Origin: Pseudoalteromonas luteoviolacea
GTDB taxonomy: Bacteria; Pseudomonadota; Gammaproteobacteria; Enterobacterales; Alteromonadaceae
Assembly: GCF_021654285.1 (NCBI RefSeq)
Contig: NZ_JAKFZS010000015.1
Span: 1 to 64,000, forward strand
Direction of reading: 5' to 3'
DNA length: 64,000 bases
The first letter of the stretch is position 1. Each line of letters starts with the position of its first letter. A program made the position numbers and the translations under genes. Below are positions 1 through 8,251 of the stretch, piece after piece. Under the pieces are notes generated by a model. The model had not been told where the DNA came from and did no database searches. It was given only the letters and a program-made list of their open reading frames with translations.

Positions 1-22
1 CTTATGAACTCGCTTTCTACAT

Positions 23-142
23 CTAGACATCGGTTGGATTAGCGAGCATTGTTTTTTGATGGTCCATGGTTGTCGCTGCAAGCAAAGCGCCCATAATCAA
101 TGGTAGGTTACTTCGCTTGGTTTTGTTGACGACGCTATCCAT
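23..142 (-). CDS. possible small hydrophobic protein (39 aa)
   Basis: A short reading frame on the minus strand begins with ATG at 142 and encodes a 39-residue peptide with a basic N-terminus (NKTKRSN) and a short hydrophobic stretch (LPLIMGALLAA). The Shine-Dalgarno sequence is poor and no family is recognised. It may be chance coding in the region upstream of the response regulator, so it is listed only as a candidate. Confidence 0.12.
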   Translation of the reverse strand: MDSVVNKTKRSNLPLIMGALLAATTMDHQKTMLANPTDV

Positions 143-261
143 TAAAACTCAATGTCCCACTCGTTTATTTGTGCTTTACGTGTTGTTGATGAGATGAAAT
201 ATAGTGAGTGTAGTCCAGGAGAAGTAGGCGAAAAAAGTAAAATCGAGGGCATTGAGAATTT

Positions 262-287
262 ACAAAAGTTTGCATTTAAACTTTTGT
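262..287. promoter_or_regulatory. perfect 10-bp inverted repeat upstream of the two-component pair
   Basis: ACAAAAGTTT and its exact complement AAACTTTTGT are separated by 6 bases, about 115 bp before the response regulator start. There is no following T-tract, so it looks like an operator rather than a terminator. Autoregulation by the adjacent response regulator is a natural but untested guess. The rest of 143-400 shows nothing else recognisable. Confidence 0.4.
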
Positions 288-400
288 GAAAATTGGTACA
301 CTGCGTGAGCACAGTTAAGGATTGCTGAACCATCTATAATAACCAATGAGAAAGAAGGTCAGCGATCACATCGATTTTTACATCAACAAAAGGAAGTGGT

Positions 401-1096
401 TTGAGCATTAAACCAAGATTGCTCATCGTCGAAGATGAGCCGAGCATTTTAAGAGGCTTGACGGATTTATTTGTCTTTCATGGTTATGACGTAGACAGTG
501 CCGTGGACGGAAAAGAAGGCTTAGACAAGGGGCTCTGTGGCGATTACACCTGTATTTTGCTTGATGTTATGCTGCCTTCAATGAATGGCTTTGATATTTG
601 CAATGCACTTCGGGCTCACTCTCGTACCCAGCCAATTATGATGCTTACAGCAAAAAATACAGAAGAAGACATCATTAATGCGCTGACTCTAGGCGCTGAC
701 GATTATGTATCAAAACCTTTTTCAACCTCAGAGTTAGTTTTACGAGTCAGTGCATTAGTTAGGCGTTCAGGGTGGACAGAAAAAGGGGATGTTATCTCGC
801 TAAGTGAGCAAGTTTCCGTGTGCTTGCAGTCACTGACGGGTAGCTCTTATCAAAAAGAGGTGAAGTATACCCGCAGAGAAGCGGAGATTTTGGCTTACTT
901 AAATCGCAAAGGTGGTTTAGTGTCACGAGATGACTTGCTAAAGGATGTCTGGGGATACAAAGAAACCAAAGATATAGATACCCGCACTGTAGATATTCAT
1001 ATCGCTAAAATTCGTAAAAAAATAGAAATAGACCCAAAAACACCGAAGCACTTAATTACCCACAGAGGTGAAGGCTATCAGCTCTATACACTATAA
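401..1096 (+). CDS. OmpR-family response regulator
   Basis: Two-component response regulator of 231 residues. The N-terminal receiver domain (about 5-120) has the acidic pair E11/D12, phospho-acceptor D55 (LLDVMLP), T83 and K105 (SKPF), all the canonical positions. The C-terminal part (about 135-231) is a winged-helix DNA-binding domain ending in the typical DTRTVDIHIAKIRKKI and RGEGYQL motifs. The start is TTG at 401, supported by AAAGGAAG just upstream. The sensor kinase gene follows after 9 bases, so the two are surely co-transcribed partners. The signal sensed and the target genes are unknown. The inverted repeat at 262-287 may be its own operator. Confidence 0.9.
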   Translation: MSIKPRLLIVEDEPSILRGLTDLFVFHGYDVDSAVDGKEGLDKGLCGDYTCILLDVMLPSMNGFDICNALRAHSRTQPIMMLTAKNTEEDIINALTLGADDYVSKPFSTSELVLRVSALVRRSGWTEKGDVISLSEQVSVCLQSLTGSSYQKEVKYTRREAEILAYLNRKGGLVSRDDLLKDVWGYKETKDIDTRTVDIHIAKIRKKIEIDPKTPKHLITHRGEGYQLYTL

Positions 1097-1105
1097 GAAT
1101 AACAA

Positions 1106-2860
1106 ATGACGTTTATAAAAAATAAGCGCTTACTTAATTATTCTGAGCGTTTAATGCGATTACAGGTCTCGGCGGTTTTACTCTTATTACTGCTACTGAT
1201 CCCCCTCTCTTTACTGTTTTGTATTAGTTATCAGCAAGCGGAAAAAAACCGCTTGTCTGAGTATCAACAAGAAGCCAGCAATTTAGTCAGGGTTATTAAC
1301 AGAAAGCTGTTTCGGATAACCAGTGTGAGCAATCAAATTCCGGTTGATGCATTTAACTATTATCGCTATGTACATAACCCAGTTACTAAGCAAACACAAA
1401 AAGTAGTCTCACCTTTAGCACAGCTAGATGGGTCACAAAATATAACCGGACTTGTGGGGTATTTTCAAATTGATCATAAGGGCAATTTTAATTCTCCAAT
1501 TTGGCCAAATGCAATTACAGTTGACGAGTTGTCTGACACTTCCAATGAAATTCAAACTTTAGAGGCTATTACGCGTCGCGAAATGGCCGTATCTGTTTAC
1601 CATACTGTATTTCAATCTAAATCAATTAAAGCCATGTTGAATACTGGGCTAGACCTCAAAAAAAGTCAGTTTGATGTGAACTTTGACTTGCCTGAATATA
1701 TCATCTTTTATCGTGTCGTCTCTGTTTTGGAACGGCCCGTACTGCAAGGCTATGTAGTGAAAAGAGGCCCATATTTACACAATCAAGTGACGGATATCCT
1801 TGAGAATAGGCGGTTTGACATACCGATTATGGTAACGCTTAAGATTGTGGATGAGACGCTACCCCATGCACACTTTTTATACCTCCCTTCAGAGGGGGCA
1901 CCGACTGTTTCACAGCCTCAAACACTAGAAGGTAACTATATGCAGCAGCCTATCTATGAAGCTCGACTGCATTGGCCATATAAAAACTACGCGCTATCGG
2001 TGACATCAAAGCCCATGCCACTAGCTGAATCAACCATATTTAGCTTGATTTTTAATGGCATTTTATTGATCGCCATCGTTTCTGCTTGCTATGGGTTTTA
2101 TCGCTTTAGTGTAAAGCAACTTGCGCTTTCAGAAGAGAAGGTTAACTTTATTTCATCGGTAAGCCATGAACTGAAAACGCCCTTAACGTCGATAAAAATG
2201 TATTCTGAGATGCTTAAATCTGGCATGGTGGCTTCGCCAGAGCACCAAGGCGAGTATTTTGATTTTATTTGTGATGAGAGTGACAGGCTAGCAAGGCTCA
2301 TTGATAACATTCTACAGTTGTCAGCTTTCGAGCGTCAGCAGCAAAATGTGGCACCAGAGTACGTTCCGCTGACAGTACTGCAAAACATTATTCATTCTAA
2401 AATTTCGTCATTGACTGATAAACATGGCTTTAAACAGGTGCATTGCATGGAATTTGCAGAGCCCGAGTCTGTTTTAGCATTCATTGAGCCTGATGCGTTT
2501 ACGCAAGTGGTGATAAATATCACGGACAATGCCATTAAGTTTTTTGAATCAGCAAATATAGATGACAATGACAGAAAGAAAATTGATTTTACTTTTTGCA
2601 GGCACCCCACAAACCAAAGTATGGTTCAATTGGAGATCCGAGATTACGGTAATGGTATAAGCAAAGCGCAAGAAGACAAAATCTTTGAGCTGTTTTATCG
2701 AGGGAGCAGTGAGCTGACGCGAAATACTAAAGGGACGGGAATTGGCTTGGCACTTGTTCGCGAATTGGTGCTGTCACAGCAAGGAGAGGTTCAGGTTCAA
2801 AGAAGGCATCCGGGTTTGGCCTTATTAGTGTCATTTAGGTTAAAACACAGAGATGAGTAA
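1106..2860 (+). CDS. membrane sensor histidine kinase
   Basis: Sensor kinase of 584 residues, partner of the response regulator immediately upstream. One membrane segment near residues 22-45 and another near 312-335 enclose a periplasmic region of roughly 265 residues with no domain I recognise. The HisKA helix follows, with phospho-acceptor H354 in the SHELKTPL motif. The HATPase_c domain has the N box (TDNAIKFF), G1 (RDYGNGIS), F box (IFELFYR) and G2 (GTGIGLALVRE), so catalytic function looks intact. There is no HAMP domain of the usual kind between the second membrane helix and the histidine. The input signal cannot be predicted. Confidence 0.9.
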   Translation: MTFIKNKRLLNYSERLMRLQVSAVLLLLLLLIPLSLLFCISYQQAEKNRLSEYQQEASNLVRVINRKLFRITSVSNQIPVDAFNYYRYVHNPVTKQTQKVVSPLAQLDGSQNITGLVGYFQIDHKGNFNSPIWPNAITVDELSDTSNEIQTLEAITRREMAVSVYHTVFQSKSIKAMLNTGLDLKKSQFDVNFDLPEYIIFYRVVSVLERPVLQGYVVKRGPYLHNQVTDILENRRFDIPIMVTLKIVDETLPHAHFLYLPSEGAPTVSQPQTLEGNYMQQPIYEARLHWPYKNYALSVTSKPMPLAESTIFSLIFNGILLIAIVSACYGFYRFSVKQLALSEEKVNFISSVSHELKTPLTSIKMYSEMLKSGMVASPEHQGEYFDFICDESDRLARLIDNILQLSAFERQQQNVAPEYVPLTVLQNIIHSKISSLTDKHGFKQVHCMEFAEPESVLAFIEPDAFTQVVINITDNAIKFFESANIDDNDRKKIDFTFCRHPTNQSMVQLEIRDYGNGISKAQEDKIFELFYRGSSELTRNTKGTGIGLALVRELVLSQQGEVQVQRRHPGLALLVSFRLKHRDE

Positions 2861-3116
2861 ATAGCTGATTGGCATGTAGGGATCAAGCTGACCAAAATAA
2901 GTCAGTGAGTAGGTAGCAAGAAATTACATAGTATTTTATGAAGGTAGAGCGCAAGACTGTGTCGATAAATACCAAAACTAAGATATTACGTATTCTCATG
3001 AAACGTCATGCTATATTTAATTATTTATTAGCATAATCAGTGGCTTGCACTTTGCTGCTTAGCGATATAAATTTCAGGGCCTAATCGTTTATTTTACTCA
3101 ATTGGAGAGGCTAAAA

Positions 3117-3470
3117 ATGGAAAAGCTGTTTTCATATGGCACATTGCAGTTAGAACATGTTCAAATTGAAACGTTTGGCCGTAAGCTAAAAGGCGAAAAA
3201 GATCAGCTTGTTGGCTATGTGCTATCTGAGGTTAAAATTACCAATGTTGAGGTGATTAAAACCAGTGGTAAAGACATACATCCGATTTTGAAATACACAG
3301 GCAACGAGTCAGATATTGTTGAGGGCACGGTATTTGAAATCACCTCAGAGGAGCTTGCTCAGGCTGATGAGTATGAGGTGGATGAATACGTTAGGATAGC
3401 AGGGCAGTTTCAATCAGGTCAGCAAGCTTGGGCTTATGTGTGCGCGGCAACAGAGTCAGCAAGAGGCTAA
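3117..3470 (+). CDS. AIG2/gamma-glutamylcyclotransferase-like protein
   Basis: A 117-residue protein of the AIG2/GGCT-like fold, with the N-terminal LFSYGTLQ motif typical of the family (YGxL substrate loop) and a conserved acidic segment near the end of the domain (DEYEVDEYVR). Members act on gamma-glutamyl amines or peptides or have unknown substrates. ATG at 3117 is chosen because GGAGAGG lies 6 bases before it; a TTG 15 bases upstream overlaps that ribosome site and is unlikely. A second, distinct member of the family lies at 59203-59553. The 240 bp upstream hold no gene. Confidence 0.8.
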   Translation: MEKLFSYGTLQLEHVQIETFGRKLKGEKDQLVGYVLSEVKITNVEVIKTSGKDIHPILKYTGNESDIVEGTVFEITSEELAQADEYEVDEYVRIAGQFQSGQQAWAYVCAATESARG

Positions 3471-3500
3471 TGCTTTTAAGTGTGTATCTCTTAAAGCATT
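3469..3500. terminator. stem-loop after the GGCT-like gene
   Basis: AATGCTTTTAAG pairs with CTTAAAGCATT (one bulged base) across a 9-base loop, starting in the stop codon of the upstream gene. No T-tract follows on either strand, so termination efficiency is uncertain. Confidence 0.35.
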
Positions 3501-3611
3501 GAGTAGTGTATGTTGCTCGGCGCTTTGTAATCTAGCGGCTTTATAATCGCCATTCACTTTTGTAAAGGTGAACATTATCAAGCCCGCTTTTGAGTTCAAA
3601 GAGCCTGTACT

Positions 3612-3917
3612 CTAAATGATAAAAGCCTTAGCTCGACCTCCTAAAAATCTGAAATGGTAGGGTTTATTCCAAGGGTCTAGGGGGACATTATCGATTAGTT
3701 TAGGGGTTGATTGCTCAAAGGCGTGCAGCTCCTTGATTTGGCTAATATCCTGTTTTAAAAGGCTGCTATATAAGGCAACGGCAGTGCCTAATTGTTGGAC
3801 ATCCAGCTTAGCTACTCTTTCTGGGTATAGTGGATAACAATACATTGCCGGTTGATATATTAAAACTGACAGCAATAAAGGGAGTAAGACTAATAACGCG
3901 ACATTGGACTTGCTCAA
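3612..3917 (-). pseudogene. GspG-domain (T2SSG-like) protein, truncated by an amber codon
   Basis: 101-residue reading frame with an N-terminal membrane segment (VALLVLLPLLLSVLIY) and the DPWNKPYHFRFLG motif of the type II secretion GspG C-terminal domain. It is a tandem paralogue of the gene at 3939-4346. Its frame stops with TAG at 3612-3614 exactly where the paralogue has W in FIIWSTGS. Beyond the stop the same frame continues STGSLNSKAGLIMFTF, matching the paralogue STGSIDSEEGLIMYLF, and stays open to a TGA at 3456-3458. A single TGG-to-TAG change is therefore the simplest explanation. It could alternatively be read through or be a sequencing error. Confidence 0.7.
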
Positions 3918-3938
3918 TGGTTATTCTCCAGATATGTA

Positions 3939-4346
3939 CTATTCATCACTTTGCCTTGTCAGTAGCGATACTTTGTAGGTGTTACCTTCTTCTTTGAATA
4001 AATACATAATCAAGCCTTCCTCTGAGTCAATTGAACCTGTACTCCAAATGATAAAAGTTTTAGGTTCACTTCCTAAATATTCAAAGCCGTATGGTTTACC
4101 CCACGGATCGGGTGGAGAATCATTTAACGCCTTGGTGAGTATGTTTTTGAATTGCGTTATGTTGTCGGCGTGACTCGAATTCTGTTCCAGTGTCTTTTCG
4201 TTTAAAGCTAATATTTTGCCTAACACTGCCACATCGGATTGGATTTTTAACTGTGGTGGTGGGCCACATAGCGTTGTTGGCATAAACACAGGAGCAATAC
4301 AGATTATTGTAAGTATAAGTGCTACATAAACAGCGTAACGTTTCAC
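3939..4346 (-). CDS. GspG-domain (T2SSG-like) membrane-anchored protein
   Basis: 135-residue protein with one N-terminal membrane segment (VYVALILTIICIAPVF) and a C-terminal domain like that of the major pseudopilin GspG: SDVAVLGKILALNEKTL followed by DPWGKPYGFEYLG and WSTGSIDSEEG. It lacks the prepilin peptidase motif (G/FTLxE), so it is not a conventional pseudopilin. It probably uses the soluble GspG-like fold as a membrane-tethered periplasmic domain. The start is GTG at 4346 with AGGAAA upstream. It is the intact upstream member of a tandem pair; the second copy begins 21 bases later and is truncated. Function unknown. Confidence 0.65.
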   Translation of the reverse strand: MKRYAVYVALILTIICIAPVFMPTTLCGPPPQLKIQSDVAVLGKILALNEKTLEQNSSHADNITQFKNILTKALNDSPPDPWGKPYGFEYLGSEPKTFIIWSTGSIDSEEGLIMYLFKEEGNTYKVSLLTRQSDE

Positions 4347-4485
4347 GACTCAATTTCCTTTTTGCTCATTCATGTAAATACAGTTCCACTAAGCTATAAC
4401 TTACTTAGCATGAATGAATACTCACTTAATTAAAGGGGTAGTCTGAGAGCAGTGATTTATCCTGTTGTATAACTATGAAAGCTGT

Positions 4486-5505
4486 TTATGCATATTGAGC
4501 CCGCCACTTACTCGGGGTAGTGCCCAGTTGTTTTTTAAATTCCGTATAAAAAGAACTTTTATTATTAAAACCGCTATCAAGGGCGATTTGAGTGATGTTA
4601 TTCCTTGTTGTACTTTTTTTGAGTAGCTCACAAGCGAAATGGATTCTGTGCTCATTGAGTAATGTATAAAAACTCTTGTTCATATGCTCATTGAGCAGCT
4701 CTGAGGTTTGATGTTGAGTCAGTCCAAGCTGGTCTGCAAGCTGTGCAAGCGTCAATTGGTTGTCTAAAAATACTTGTTCTTCTTCAAGTAACTGTTTGAG
4801 CTCATCGATGCAGCTTTGGGCAATCGATGGGCTTAGTTGAAGCTGTTTTTTCGCAGATGGGTGCTCAATCTCGTGTGTTTGCTGAACGTGTTTTATGTGG
4901 TAAACGGCTTTGAAGGAGAAAATGAGTAAGTAAATGCAAATACTGATGTTAAGAGTTAACCAAAGAGGGTAAGTAAATAATGCGCCGCTTAAAAAGGAAA
5001 TAGCGACCCCGCCATTGAGTATGACGACAAATATAATCCAAGCGAGTAATCGTTTGTCGCCTTGAAGAGTATCCGCCTCTGTGTCACGGTGACTGTGCCA
5101 AATTGCAGTTAAATAGCTGAACATTAAGCCAAAGTAAATAATATACATGAGCTCTGTTTGGGCGTGAAAGCCAGCGACTTTGACAACTAAAAAAATGAAA
5201 AATGGTGCACAGTGAAGAAAAACGACGCTCAAATTAGGCTTTGATTTAAACCTATAAAATAAATAACACAGGCCACAAAATAACAAGATACAGTTATTGG
5301 CAATTTGCGAAATGAGAGGAGATTGCACATGAAGTTTAATTTGTATGTAACTGATCAGCGGGATCAGCATCAGCGTTAAATTTGCAAGGGTTAAAAAGTG
5401 CATACCTTTGTTAAACCGGCGTTCAAACTTAAGCATCATACCAGCACAAAATACCGTTATCAGGCTCGAGACGAGGTAAAGTTCTTGTTGTAACCCTAGC
5501 AACAT
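4486..5505 (-). CDS. AraC-family regulator with N-terminal membrane domain
   Basis: About 339 residues. The N-terminal ~200 residues contain several hydrophobic helices, consistent with a 6- or 7-helix membrane sensor. The C-terminal ~100 residues form an AraC/XylS double helix-turn-helix (LTLAQLADQLGLTQHQTSELLNE, then ITQIALDSGFNNKSSFYTEFKKQLGTTPSKWR). ATG at 5505 is chosen because AAGGAT precedes it and because the longer TTG-initiated frame (5556) begins inside a perfect palindrome that looks like an operator. The gene points away from the secreted NTF2-like protein at 5696, which is a plausible target. Confidence 0.8.
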   Translation of the reverse strand: MLLGLQQELYLVSSLITVFCAGMMLKFERRFNKGMHFLTLANLTLMLIPLISYIQIKLHVQSPLISQIANNCILLFCGLCYLFYRFKSKPNLSVVFLHCAPFFIFLVVKVAGFHAQTELMYIIYFGLMFSYLTAIWHSHRDTEADTLQGDKRLLAWIIFVVILNGGVAISFLSGALFTYPLWLTLNISICIYLLIFSFKAVYHIKHVQQTHEIEHPSAKKQLQLSPSIAQSCIDELKQLLEEEQVFLDNQLTLAQLADQLGLTQHQTSELLNEHMNKSFYTLLNEHRIHFACELLKKSTTRNNITQIALDSGFNNKSSFYTEFKKQLGTTPSKWRAQYA

Positions 5506-5550
5506 ATGTAGTTGATCCTTAATGAGACTATGCCGGTTTATCCAATTAAC

Positions 5551-5572
5551 TGTCAATTTAACTAAATTGACA
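5551..5572. promoter_or_regulatory. palindromic operator-like site
   Basis: TGTCAATTT, 4 bases, AAATTGACA: a perfect 9-bp inverted repeat in the divergent intergenic region between the AraC-type regulator and the secreted protein gene. It sits about 45 bp upstream of the preferred regulator start, where autoregulatory or divergent control sites are expected. The binding protein is unknown. Confidence 0.5.
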
Positions 5573-5695
5573 TGTGTAATTACCTGATAGATATCGATAT
5601 TAATTCAAAAATTTCCTCTTTTATCAAGGTGGAATAATTTTGTTTGCAGCGCTTTAAAACTAAAAAGGTGATAAATACAACGACTAGGAGTCATC

Positions 5696-6340
5696 ATGAA
5701 ATCTATTCAAGCAGGTTTAGTTTTATTAGGTTCGAGCTTTTTAAGTTTTAATGTGAGCGCGGAGCCATTAACAGCAGCACAAGTAGAGCAGGTTAAACAG
5801 AATGTACTGACTTATATGAGTACCTGGAATACCTATGAAGAAAGTGAGCGAGTGAGTAAGTTAGAAAGTGCAACTAACCCCGGCTTTCGTTACCAAGATC
5901 CGACTACGGCAGGGTTTTTGGTTAACGATGCACAAAACGTCAGCAATTGGATTGGTGGTTTTCAAGGGCAAATGCGTGACTTCGGACTCTGGCCTTTTGA
6001 TGCCACTTTGGTGTCGAATGTTGAAATACATGGCAGTGTTGAAAGCACAAATATAAGATTTAATTGGCATATTTCAGCATTTGATGGTGCTGTCACCATA
6101 GCTGAAGGAGTTGATTATGGGACAGCATCAAATTTAAAACTTGATACAATTACAGGTTTTTTTGGCGCACTGTCACCGCTATGCAAAGCGCCTGAATTTG
6201 AAGCTGGCAACACCTATGTGAGAGATAACCAAGTTACATTTGAGCAAGCAATTTACAAGGCGAGCTGGTGGACTCAAGACTCACCAAAGCAAAACCCAGA
6301 AGCCTGGGTAAAACTCACAGACTGTAGCGTCAACCCGTAA
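5696..6340 (+). CDS. secreted NTF2/SnoaL-like protein with C-terminal carbohydrate-binding module
   Basis: 214 residues. A signal peptide (MKSIQAGLVLLGSSFLSFNVSA) is followed by an NTF2-like cone-fold domain (about 25-155: YMSTWNTYEESERVSKL, GFRYQDP, FNWHISAFDG). The last ~50 residues match the chitin-binding type 5/12 pattern: Y-x-x-x-x-V-x-F-x-x-x-I-Y-K-A-S-W-W-T-Q-x-x-P and a closing AWVKL, with a Cys on each side (PLCKAPEF and LTDC) that could form a disulfide. AGGAGT precedes the ATG. The combination suggests a small exported protein that binds chitin or a related glycan. Whether the NTF2 domain is an enzyme is unknown. Confidence 0.75.
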   Translation: MKSIQAGLVLLGSSFLSFNVSAEPLTAAQVEQVKQNVLTYMSTWNTYEESERVSKLESATNPGFRYQDPTTAGFLVNDAQNVSNWIGGFQGQMRDFGLWPFDATLVSNVEIHGSVESTNIRFNWHISAFDGAVTIAEGVDYGTASNLKLDTITGFFGALSPLCKAPEFEAGNTYVRDNQVTFEQAIYKASWWTQDSPKQNPEAWVKLTDCSVNP

Positions 6341-6356
6341 CGATTAGCAATCGTCC

Positions 6357-6390
6357 AGAGTGGCTCATAACGAGCCCTCTTTTATTCTTT
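6357..6390 (+). terminator. rho-independent terminator
   Basis: AGAG-T-GGCTC / ATAAC / GAGCC-CTCT forms a 9-bp stem with one bulged T, followed by a T-rich run. It lies just after the secreted NTF2-like gene. Confidence 0.75.
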
Positions 6391-6463
6391 CAGAAATTAT
6401 TGAAACTTTATTTCTTGCCGCTAATATAAATAGGGTCTTGTCTAAGAAATAAAGGATTATTTT

Positions 6464-6970
6464 ATGAAGAATAAGCACTATCTTATCGATCGTTCACTTC
6501 ACTGGTTTGCCGCTTTTTTGATCCTATTTATTTTAATGAATATGGGCACGCAAATTCATAATATCGATTACCGTATAAAAGGTCAGGCGCTACACCGTCA
6601 AGATGCGATTGAAGCGCATGCATTAATGGCGCTGGGCGTATTTGGTTTAATTTTGGCACGGCTTGGCTGGGAAAAGGTGTTCGCAAACAGGCTTCCCCGT
6701 CAACCCATGCGCAATACATTCCATTTGGGATTAGTAAAAAGCGTACATGCATGTTTTTACTTAATATTATCTGGGTTGGTGATCACAGGATTGGGTATGG
6801 CGATAAACGCCGAAGTGGTTATTCAATTATTTGGTGTGCAACTTTCTGATGCGATTAGCAGTGACGGACGTTTTTATGCCAAGATGCTAGACATTCATTT
6901 AATGCTCATTGACACTCTGTGGTGGCTGATTGGTCTACACTTTTTGGGCGTGTTGTATGCGCGTAAGTAA
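6464..6970 (+). CDS. cytochrome b561-family membrane protein
   Basis: 168 residues with four predicted membrane helices and conserved histidines placed as in diheme prokaryotic b561 cytochromes: H14 in DRSLHW, then HALMALGVFGLILARLGWE, LVKSVHACFYLILSGLVITG and a final HF pair in WWLIGLHFLG. These proteins pass electrons between quinol and periplasmic partners such as superoxide or small hemoproteins. The gene appears monocistronic, bounded by a terminator on each side. Confidence 0.85.
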   Translation: MKNKHYLIDRSLHWFAAFLILFILMNMGTQIHNIDYRIKGQALHRQDAIEAHALMALGVFGLILARLGWEKVFANRLPRQPMRNTFHLGLVKSVHACFYLILSGLVITGLGMAINAEVVIQLFGVQLSDAISSDGRFYAKMLDIHLMLIDTLWWLIGLHFLGVLYARK

Positions 6971-6980
6971 CTAGCTAAAG

Positions 6981-7005
6981 TGCAGGGACAGTGGCTGTCC
7001 CTGCA
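6981..7005. terminator. bidirectional hairpin between convergent genes
   Basis: TGCAGGGACAG / TGG / CTGTCCCTGCA is a perfect 11-bp stem with a 3-base loop between the b561 gene and the convergent aminotransferase gene. On the plus strand it is followed by AGATATTTTTA. Confidence 0.75.
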
Positions 7006-7013
7006 AGATATTT

Positions 7014-8129
7014 TTACTTGATGGTATCTTCTAAGGCTGCAAGTAATAAGGCTACGTTTTGCTCATTGGCTGTGCTGCCCATCAGACCTATGCGCCATGT
7101 TTTTCCTGCAAGTTGGCCAAGTCCGGCGCCGATTTCTAGATTGTATTTACTTAATAAAGTTGATCTGACGTGCGCATCATCAACCCCATCAGGCACCAAT
7201 ACAGAATTGAGCTGAGGTAGACGATGTGTTTCATCAACCAAAAACTCAATGCCGAGCTTTTCAAGGCCATGACGAAGCTTCTCATGCAACCTTTGGTGGC
7301 GTAGCCACGCGCTTTCTAGCCCTTCTTGTTTGAGCATAAGTAAGGATTCATGCAGTGCATACAATGAGTTAATCGGGGCAGTGTGATGGTAACTGCGTTT
7401 ACCTTCACCAGACCAATAATCCATCACTAAGGATTGATCTAAAAACCAGCTTTGTACCTTGCTTTGACGAGATTTAAGTACTTCAACTGCTTTTTCACTG
7501 AAGCTGACAGGCGAGATCCCCGGTACGCATGACAAGCACTTTTGAGAACCTGAATAGATGGCGTCAATACCCCACTCATCAACTTTAAGCTCGCTGCCGC
7601 CAAGAGAGGTAACAGCATCCACGATGCTGAGCGCGTTATATTGCTGTGCAATTTGGCATAAGCTTTTTGCATCACTGCGGGCACCGGTTGAGGTTTCTGC
7701 GTGCACAAACGCCAAAGCTTTTGCATCAGGGTTCGCTTTGAAGGCGTCACTCACTTTGTCAACTGAGACTGGATGACCCCATTTATCTTCGACAACAATG
7801 GCTTTGGCACCTACGCGTTCTATGTTTTCTTTTAAACGACCACCGAATACACCATTAATACACACAATGACTTTATCACCGGGTTCGATGAGATTCACAA
7901 TACAGGCTTCCATTCCCGCAGAACCCGGTGCAGATAGGGCAATAGTAAAGGCATTTTGTGTATTAAATGCATATTGCAGGAGCTGTTTTATCTCGTCCAT
8001 TAAGCCGATGAATTGCGGGTCTAAATGACCAATAGTTGGCCTAGATAGGGCGCCTAAAACTCTCGGAGATACATTAGAGGGGCCTGGACCCATTAATATA
8101 CGTGGTGTTGGATTAAAAGACTCAAACAT
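7014..8129 (-). CDS. class V aminotransferase (alanine-glyoxylate / serine-pyruvate type)
   Basis: 371 residues, close to the usual length for the AGXT/purine-catabolic PucG branch of PLP-dependent class V aminotransferases. MGPGPSNVSPRVL and GHLDPQF at the N-terminus, SAPGSAGMEA (cofactor phosphate loop), HAETSTG, IVDAVTSLGG and SGSQKCLS with Schiff-base lysine K197 are all present, as is HHTAPINSLYAL. The enzyme should transfer an amino group to glyoxylate or pyruvate in the cytosol. The exact donor (alanine, serine or ureidoglycine) cannot be fixed from sequence. AGGA lies 6 bases before the ATG. It is preceded by the HPP gene on the same strand, 122 bp away. Confidence 0.85.
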   Translation of the reverse strand: MFESFNPTPRILMGPGPSNVSPRVLGALSRPTIGHLDPQFIGLMDEIKQLLQYAFNTQNAFTIALSAPGSAGMEACIVNLIEPGDKVIVCINGVFGGRLKENIERVGAKAIVVEDKWGHPVSVDKVSDAFKANPDAKALAFVHAETSTGARSDAKSLCQIAQQYNALSIVDAVTSLGGSELKVDEWGIDAIYSGSQKCLSCVPGISPVSFSEKAVEVLKSRQSKVQSWFLDQSLVMDYWSGEGKRSYHHTAPINSLYALHESLLMLKQEGLESAWLRHQRLHEKLRHGLEKLGIEFLVDETHRLPQLNSVLVPDGVDDAHVRSTLLSKYNLEIGAGLGQLAGKTWRIGLMGSTANEQNVALLLAALEDTIK

Positions 8130-8251
8130 AAAAATTCCTGTTGTTAGCGTGTTAGTCGATTTAAACGATGAAGCGTTAAAAAAGCGCTTGGATTTTATCG
8201 AAGTTTTATTGTGTGTTTATTGATAGATATTATCCAGTGTTTAAAGAAATT

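Noticed and set aside
142-333. 63-codon minus-strand frame upstream of the response regulator
   Set aside because: Composition is unlike the surrounding proteins, there is no Shine-Dalgarno, and it spans the region expected to carry the promoter and inverted repeat.
7439-8028. Open frames on either strand within the aminotransferase gene
   Set aside because: They overlap a full-length, well-conserved enzyme and have no supporting features.
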